Origin: Farysia itapuensis
Taxonomy: Eukaryota > Basidiomycota > Ustilaginomycetes > Ustilaginales > Ustilaginaceae
Assembly: GCA_023212645.1 (NCBI GenBank)
Contig: JALBYC010000009.1
Location: forward strand, 409,076-473,075
Direction: 5' to 3'
Length of the DNA: 64,000 nt
Made by a program: the position numbers and the translations under genes
Notes under the pieces: model-generated
Seen by the model: the letters and a program-made list of their open reading frames with translations, nothing else
Told to the model about the DNA's origin: nothing
The model's database searches: none
Shown here: positions 58,318 through 64,000 of the stretch, one piece after another
Numbering within the stretch: position 1 is the stretch's first letter
Layout of the letters: every line of letters begins with the position of its first letter

Positions 58318-58732
58318 GATGGTAGCAAAAGTTCCATCACTACTATGCCGGAACAGAAAGCCATATGCATTCCGTGTACCCTGCCACGCACGTGGAACAG
58401 GCTCGATGAACCTCCGGAAGTGTTGGCCTTGCTAAAAATACCGGCAATTACCACGGCCTGTCACGCTGCTGAGTGGACTCTATTTTGGCTGTGCAATGAC
58501 GCGATCCTATTCAGCGACAGCTCCCCAAAGGCACAAAGTGGAGGCTCGTATTCCCTTTAAACCCAGCACGCCAATACAAAGCGCAATTCAATTTGCACAG
58601 CTTCCGGAAAGATGGGTCCTTGGCTGGTCCAGGCTGGCTTGATGATCATCCACCCACCCACTTAAATAGTGTCTGACCGCTTACACCGCACCCTTCTCCC
58701 CCAAACTTCAAACACATACAACCAACTTCACC
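58318..58732. other. Divergent intergenic region upstream of PMP3
   Basis: About 415 bp with the promoter of PMP3 at the right (TTAAATA box at 58662-58668, then a CT/CA-rich leader). No other gene. Confidence 0.55.
58662..58668 (+). promoter_or_regulatory. TATA-like box of PMP3
   Basis: TTAAATA, 65-71 bp upstream of the PMP3 start codon. Confidence 0.4.
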
Positions 58733-59121
58733 ATGCCGTTCACTTGCTCCGATATCATCAAGATCGTAAGTGCACGAACCAGCAAGCAAGACCGTACCGC
58801 ATACTTACGTCCCTACTGCGTATCATAGCTCTTTGCCATCTTCCTCCCGCCCGTCGGAGTTTTCCTCGAGCGAGGATGCAACGCGTAAGTACAGCACGGG
58901 CAATATCGCAAAGAATCCGCTACTCACCACTCTTGGCTCCTAATTGCAACTGCTCTTGCCGACCGACAGTGACTTCTGGAGTAAGTGGATGCAGAACAGC
59001 TATTGCCAATCGGGAATCATTCTGACTCTGTGCTTCGCTCTTAACAGTCAACGTGCTTTTGACCATTCTTGGTTACATTCCTGGTATCATCCACGCCCTC
59101 TACATTATCTTCAAGTACTAG
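58733..59121 (+). CDS. PMP3: PMP3/SNA1-type plasma-membrane proteolipid (four exons, 11-nt microexon)
   Basis: Too short for an ORF scan. Four exons (58733-58765, 58829-58884, 58970-58980, 59048-59121) give 57 aa. The protein reads MPFTCSDIIKI in exon 1; the first membrane helix starts in exon 2 (LFAIFLPPVGVFLERGCNA), and exon 3 is an 11-nt microexon encoding the DFW part; exon 4 has the second helix (NVLLTILGYIPGIIHALYII) and ends FKY. All introns (63, 85 and 67 nt) are GT-AG with GTAAGT donors, and phases match exactly. Pmp3 is a tiny two-helix plasma-membrane protein that limits cation leak and influences phosphoinositides and salt stress. Identity is firm. Confidence 0.95.
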
Positions 59122-60138
59122 GCGCTCGGCCCACATCGAGGTTGACATCTGTCGCATCACACAGGGTGTTCTGCCCTCGCCACGACACTTTTCTATGCCG
59201 CGTAACTTGTAGTCCAGCTTTTGTATCCCCAGCGCTCAATGATACCATTTCTACTCTTGCAGTGTCCGTGATCGCACGTCAAATCAGTAGCTGATACCAC
59301 AGTGGCACACGCGAGGTCTCTTACGACACTCTGCTCAGACCTGTGACTTTGTCAATTCTAACCCTGCCTTGCTTGCACGCCGTTGTGAACAGCCGTTCAT
59401 TCTCACATGCCTGAGCCGCTCACTGCGCGAATCGTTGGCAAAGAACAGAAAGGACAGAACACTCCGGAGCTTTGCTGGTAGTTCATGATGCTCGGGCTTT
59501 GGCTGATCTACTTAACGTTTGCGTAGAGACGCTTTTACTGTGACCGAAGTTTTATACAAACAGGCTTGTACAAAGAGGGCTCAGCAATCTGAGATCAACC
59601 CGGTCCTGCAGCTCCTCAAGCAGTACTGAGAAAGTGAAAGTAGCTCGCTGACATACGTTGACATCAGAGAAGCATGCTTGCTGGACATCTCGTTCCTCCT
59701 AGCCTTGCACTAACGAGGCAAGCAAGCTGAATGGAGCCACGTCGGCTTTCCCTTGACGTAATCAGCGCCGACGCCGACCATTGCATGACATACCGGTCTT
59801 GCTTGATCTAGGTACAAGCGAAAACCCGGAGCGGCAGCGTGGGACTGCGGAAGGGAGGGTCCGGCCCTGACAGCGGGAATGACGTTATCGAAGCGTGTCA
59901 TTGGATCGGCGCTAACGGCGACCAACGAGATCTACATGACACAATGGCGAACCGCCGCGTAGAATTACTTTGCAAATCTCCGGGGTTGCAGGACGTCAGA
60001 GAACGCACGACAAACAAAAGTAATTACGCACCCTCTCGTCACACCATGTCATGACCATGTATAAAATGGCCAGCATGGACAGGGTAAAGGCCGGCAAGCC
60101 TCACGTCTTGCCCACTACTGACTTCCTGTTTTGCCAAG
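59122..60138. other. About 1-kb intergenic region
   Basis: No coding exon, tRNA or repeat array is supported. The right end holds the TATA box and leader of the secreted hydrolase gene. Two short hydrophobic open frames exist but lack splice or length support. Confidence 0.55.
60060..60066 (+). promoter_or_regulatory. TATA box of the secreted hydrolase gene
   Basis: TATAAAA, 79 bp upstream of the ATG at 60139. Confidence 0.5.
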
Positions 60139-61350
60139 ATGATTGCTCGCATCCTCTCATCCCTGCTACTCGCCGGCAGTGTCGTCTCTGCCTCGCCGAT
60201 TGCGCAGCGGGCCCTTCCGTCTAATGCCACCTCTGGCTTCTCCCAGCCCATGGTCACACCATCGTCAAACGGTAGCGCCACCTGCGTGACAGGCTATGTC
60301 CCCGTCTATGCTTCGACCAACCAGAACGTCGCCTTGAATCTGCCATCCATCGACAATCAAACCGTCGTCACCGAGATCACCAACAACATGCTCGCGGCCG
60401 GCTCGAACTTCATGCAGACAGCTGTCGGTGGGATGACGTCTGTCTCTGGCACGTACCAGATCAGCGCACAGCTCTGCTATCCCAATACTACCAGCAGCAC
60501 TGGCAACAGCAGTTCGACGGTTCAGTTCCTCACGCATGGCATTGGCTTCGACAAGACCTATTGGGACGTCGCGCCCGGCTATTCTTACATTGACTCGGCG
60601 GCATCGAACGGCTACCCAACGTTCTCGTATGACCGTCTTGCTGTTGGCCTTTCCGAGCATCCCACCGACCCTTCCATTGTTCAGGCCCCGCTGGAACTTG
60701 CCATCGCGCACTCTCTTGTTCAGCATCTTCGCAATGGCACATTTGGTACCTCATTCAATCGTGTCATTGGCGTCGGCCACTCCTTTGGATCTGCCATCAC
60801 GCAGGGTCTCACGAATCAATTCCCGACCGACCTCGACGCCGCTGTTCTGACCGGCTTCTCCGTCAATCAGACCGGTATTCCCACCTTTACAGCAGCGCTG
60901 GATCTTAGCATTGCCAACAATGTTGATCCGATCCGTTTCGCGAACCTCTCCAGTGGATATCTTGTCAGTGCCAACGTGGTAGGCAACCAGTTCTCGTTCT
61001 TCAAGGCCCAAGGATTCCCACCAGCTAATCTTGCTCTCGGCGAAGCGAGTAAACAGACAGTCACCTTTGGCGAACTTCTCACCCTTGGAGCGATCATTGC
61101 GCCCGCCAACAACTTCACCGGCCCCGTCGATGTCGTCAATGGAGCAGCTGACTGGCCTTTCTGCATGGGCAACTGCTCATACCCCACCAACCTTGCTGCT
61201 GCTGTCGGTCCCATGCTTTACCCATCCGTCAGCAACAGTTCCTTCTCCAGCTATCTGGCTCCGAACTCAGGCCACGGTGTCAACCTGCACTACTCGTCTC
61301 GGGGGGCGTATCAGCAGATCCAGACCTTCTTGCGCAGCTCGACGCTCTGA
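60139..61350 (+). CDS. Secreted alpha/beta hydrolase, lipase/esterase-like (403 aa)
   Basis: Single exon. A signal peptide (MIARILSSLLLAGSVVSASP, about 1-20) leads into a mature protein with many N-glycosylation sites (NAT, NGS, NQT, NTT, NSS, NGT, NFT, NCS). The catalytic core has LTHGIGFDKTYWD (oxyanion loop), nucleophile GVGHSFGSAI (Ser about 215), an acid candidate in NGAADWPFC, and His in APNSGHGVNLHYSS near the C-terminus. Cys pairs (CVTGYVPVYA with QLCYPN; FCMGNC) support extracellular disulfides. The pattern fits fungal secreted esterases or lipases. The substrate (cutin, lipid or ester) cannot be read. ATG and TATA box are well placed. Confidence 0.85.
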   Translation: MIARILSSLLLAGSVVSASPIAQRALPSNATSGFSQPMVTPSSNGSATCVTGYVPVYASTNQNVALNLPSIDNQTVVTEITNNMLAAGSNFMQTAVGGMTSVSGTYQISAQLCYPNTTSSTGNSSSTVQFLTHGIGFDKTYWDVAPGYSYIDSAASNGYPTFSYDRLAVGLSEHPTDPSIVQAPLELAIAHSLVQHLRNGTFGTSFNRVIGVGHSFGSAITQGLTNQFPTDLDAAVLTGFSVNQTGIPTFTAALDLSIANNVDPIRFANLSSGYLVSANVVGNQFSFFKAQGFPPANLALGEASKQTVTFGELLTLGAIIAPANNFTGPVDVVNGAADWPFCMGNCSYPTNLAAAVGPMLYPSVSNSSFSSYLAPNSGHGVNLHYSSRGAYQQIQTFLRSSTL

Positions 61351-61920
61351 TCGTCTGCCTTTGACGCTCTCGCTAAAGCGCATCGATATCCTCAATGTTT
61401 GCAACTTTGGCAAATGCCCTTTCGTATCCGAATGCTATTCATTGTCAACACCTTTGCAATGTGTCGCCGTATCGTTGTCATGACTCTGCATATAGACATG
61501 TGAGACGACTACGATGAACGGTCGTCAATGCTCGGCGAAGTCTCACAGCTCGCTGTTGGTTGAGGTTCTGTTGCAGAAGCACAGGACCCAGCGCAGGTGA
61601 TCCCGGTACGCGAAGATTAGTGTATGAAGTTGAGCGTGTTCGAAGTTTGAAGCTCGTCCAAGCGTGCCGATGCCTTTGACAGTTCTCAAAATCCTGCCCA
61701 TAACGTTGACATTTGGAATAGGTGCAACGTGTTCTAGCCGTAAAAGTCAGCGGCATTACTACGTAGGAGGATCGATCGCCTCTTGAGTCGCTGCTGATGC
61801 TTGCTTTGAATGACACGTTGTATCCTGGTGAGTGAATAATGCGGAAAGTGACAGCCCGTCCCCGCAATTTTGTGCCTTCCTTTCACACGCTCATCCTACC
61901 CTTCAACTCCACGAATAACC
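61351..61920. other. Intergenic region
   Basis: About 570 bp between two plus-strand genes. No gene, tRNA or repeat is supported. Short CT-rich sequence precedes the ATG at 61921. Confidence 0.5.
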
Positions 61921-62959
61921 ATGCACAACGCAGACGCAGTTCTTGAATTCCACAACGTACCCACTCCAGCTCTTTCTGAGTCCAGTCAGTCCAGCTCCTC
62001 TGACAGCTACACTTCAAGACCGAGTTTCAGGCCTGTCACACTTGCGCACTCCAGCATTTACTTCGACGACGACGATGCAGAAACGCCACCCACCGTGTCC
62101 GCACTCATAGCATCCTTGGCCTCCTGGGTTGGTCCATACACTCCTTTCCAAGCAGCAGACATCAGCCAAATGCAGTTCCTCTCCGATGGCGAACAGGAGG
62201 AGTTGCGAGCTGCCATAAACGCCGCTCAGCCCATCACAAAGAGCACAATTCGTCTTTGCAAGCTCAGTACAGAGGCGACGTGGAAAGGCCTGATCGGGCA
62301 TCCCGTTTTGGCGGCCTTCACGGCAGCAAGTGTGGCCGGGCGTCTCACGAACAACATTGAAGAACCTTGGACTGAGGGCCCCACGCCATCTTCCCTCCCC
62401 AGCCCGACACCCGACATGGCATTCGGTCTTGGCTTCGAAAAGGCCGGACCGCTCACGCAACACAACCTCAACGATCTTTCTGCTTCGACAGAGCCGCCTT
62501 TCCACTTCAGCCCATCTGAAATGCAGAACATCGTCTTCCCATGTCTGATCTACGAGGCCAAAGCGGACTCGGTTGCGATGTATGCTGCAGAGAATCAGGT
62601 GGCCGTTGGCGCGGCGCGAGCGCTCGAACTGCTGGCCGAGCTGTCCTCGTCCAGTGGGCTGCCGCACCAGCACTGTGTCGTGGCGCTGGTCAGCGCTGGC
62701 TCTGCTTGGGAAGTCTTTGTCGCATATCGAAATTCTGACAACCACGTAGTGAGTACGAAAGAAACCAAGCACATGTTCCTCGGCTGTACTGACACATCTA
62801 CAGCATCTCGTGCCGGTCCTATCGAGACCTCTTCATCTTGAAGATGATGTCGATCGCGTGCGCTTGATGCACATACTAAATCGCATCATGTCTTGGATGC
62901 TTGGTCCTTATCGAGACAAGGTAGCAGAACAGCTGCAAGAAGTTCGTCGACACCTGTAG
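61921..62959 (+). CDS. PD-(D/E)XK-like fungal protein (327 aa)
   Basis: Two exons (61921-62748, 62804-62959) and a 55-nt intron (GTGAGT...CTACAG) give 327 aa. An open frame continues 17 codons upstream, but MHNADAVLEFHNVPTPALSE is a good ATG start. The N-terminal 70 residues are Ser-rich. The core (about 195-290) carries FPCLIYEAKADSVAMYAAEN, with Glu-x-Lys in a hydrophobic strand, then NQVAVGAARALELL, resembling the nuclease-like domain found in many fungal plant-associated proteins. Exon 2 adds HLVPVLSRPLHLEDDVDRVR and a helical end. A nuclease role is possible, but a clear upstream Asp is not secured. No signal peptide; intracellular. Function open. Confidence 0.7.
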
Positions 62960-64000
62960 CGACCCTTTCCTGGTGCTCTTTCGGGAGAACACTTGTCGTA
63001 ATCAGAAAGCTTTTGGGATCCACAGTCACATCGAGTGTGAAGCTTAAAAGCCATGGGCAGAGAAGAGTCTCTCGGTACTTTGGCAGCATACCACACTTTG
63101 GTTTGCTTTATGCTCTTTGCCATTGCAACGTTGTCCGCAGAGTGTAGGCTCCTATAGTGTCTCACTACTGAGATCGGAAGTCGAAGCCTCGACAGGAGGC
63201 TGTGCCACATGCTTGCTAACAGTCAGCCCTCTACGGATACGAACGCAGTAGCTCCGTCTTTCAGAAAGCAAAGGCAGCTCAACACCCAATGTGAGGTCCG
63301 TATTGTTGCTAGAGGCAACGTGGCGTTAACCTCTCACCTCTCGTACTATCTACACGTAGACATACAACGAAATCTGCAGGCGTACATGCGCCGCACATGA
63401 CTATGATTCAAGGCTGGACATGGAAGCCAGAGTTGCTGGTTTCGTGAGCTGTTGGTCGTCGCCGTCTTTGTCTTCTCGCGACCCTTAGCTGACAGCGTAG
63501 AAGTTCTGGCGCTCCGAGGTGGCCTCAACATCGTCATACTGTTTCGAGATGCCATCGTCGCTGCCTCTCCCGCCTCTGCCCAGGTAATCGGCACTGTTCC
63601 TCTTGCGCCTGTGTCTGCCTCGATCGAGAGCACGTTGATTGACCTTTGTCAGTCTTTGTGCGTGCAATCCTCCCGAGCTCGGCAATCGCGTTTCCATGAT
63701 AGAATAGTAGACCTCTCGCGCGACTTCGACGGCCGCATCTGTCAGTGAGCTGGCGTGTGTGTCCAGCGCTGGAGGAAAGGGTATCTTGGTAAGCTTGAGC
63801 TCAGGCACGACCGTTTGAGCTGCCTCCATGTTGACTTGCCGATATGTTAGCTGGAGCAAGATCTCGAACTTGATTGTCGGTGGCTGCAGACGGACTGAAG
63901 GTGCAACGAGGACTGCAAGTTGTTGTCTGTGTGAAGCTTGCTTCGAAGTCGGAAAGGCATAAGGATCACGCAGACAAAAGCAGTCCATGCGTGAAAGACT
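62960..64000. other. Right end of window, little coding signal
   Basis: About 1 kb. One minus-strand open frame (63485-64000) is listed separately as doubtful. Nothing else is seen. Confidence 0.4.
63485..64000 (-). CDS. Doubtful partial open frame at right edge
   Basis: A minus-strand frame is open from the window edge to a stop at 63485. An ATG at 63988 starts MDCFCLRDPYAFPTSKQASH; an internal MEAAQTVVPELKLTKIPFPP could be a better start. The middle (SSLTDAAVEVAREVYYSIME) looks helical and protein-like, but the final 50 residues are Arg/Gly-rich and unlike a domain, suggesting an unmodelled intron or a chance frame. No family is recognised. It may be the 3' part of a gene that begins beyond the right edge. 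Confidence 0.25.
   Translation of the reverse strand, partial: SLSRMDCFCLRDPYAFPTSKQASHRQQLAVLVAPSVRLQPPTIKFEILLQLTYRQVNMEAAQTVVPELKLTKIPFPPALDTHASSLTDAAVEVAREVYYSIMETRLPSSGGLHAQRLTKVNQRALDRGRHRRKRNSADYLGRGGRGSDDGISKQYDDVEATSERQNFYAVS

Overview
The window is nuclear DNA from a basidiomycete fungus, most likely a smut (Ustilaginales) or a related yeast-like Pseudozyma/Moesziomyces type. This rests on compact, moderately GC-rich gene spacing, genes on both strands, short GT-AG introns (48 to 108 nt, often with a CTGAC-like branch site), fungal-only families (Zn2Cys6 regulators, PMP3, RRG7, a fused pseudouridine glycosidase/kinase) and secreted-protein genes of the kind smuts carry. The species cannot be named from the sequence alone. 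I annotate 40 supported protein genes plus one doubtful one. Several were reconstructed by splicing and are not visible as single ORFs.

Region by region. 1-6.4 kb: the 5' part of a phenylalanine ammonia-lyase gene running off the left edge, a stand-alone hydantoinase-B/5-oxoprolinase half, a GPI-anchored wall protein and an Hsp42-like small heat-shock protein with heat-shock elements. 7-14.7 kb: formate/nitrite transporter, an OXLD1-like small protein, an alpha/beta hydrolase, a CUE-DUF1771-SMR (Cue2-like) protein, a TLC-domain membrane protein and mitochondrial ribosome recycling factor. 14.7-16.8 kb: a 2 kb gene-free stretch with a degenerate hairpin-forming minisatellite of about 111 bp period. 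16.8-29.6 kb: monoglyceride-lipase-like hydrolase, HECT ubiquitin ligase, an SDR, a bacterial-type uracil phosphoribosyltransferase, a small secreted protein with three exons, an SV2-like MFS transporter and an Hsp31/DJ-1 protein. 29.7-35.8 kb: a run of genes with mitochondrial roles or presequences (RRG7, a TPR protein, COX20, SDHAF2, a YCII protein, a Rieske-AIFM3 oxidoreductase). 36-45 kb: a membrane SDR, then a Zn2Cys6 regulator, a DHA1 drug/acid exporter and a 3-dehydroshikimate dehydratase that may form a small aromatic-acid module. 46-53.5 kb: nucleolar FKBP (Fpr3/4 type), a second secreted protein, a pseudouridine-5'-phosphate glycosidase/pseudouridine kinase fusion, an ER DnaJ ending in HNEL and the Zim17 zinc-finger chaperone partner. 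53.7-64 kb: a large Zn2Cys6 regulator, an unknown membrane-associated protein, PMP3 (four exons, one of only 11 nt), a secreted alpha/beta hydrolase and a PD-(D/E)XK-like protein.

Nothing here looks like a dedicated multi-gene defence or mobile system. The most useful leads are the two secreted effector-like genes with matching TATAAAGAC promoters, the small heat-shock protein whose crystallin domain is split by an RS-rich insert, the hairpin minisatellite, the bacterial-type UPRTase next to an effector-like gene, the 11-nt microexon, and the divergent pairing of mitochondrial assembly genes.
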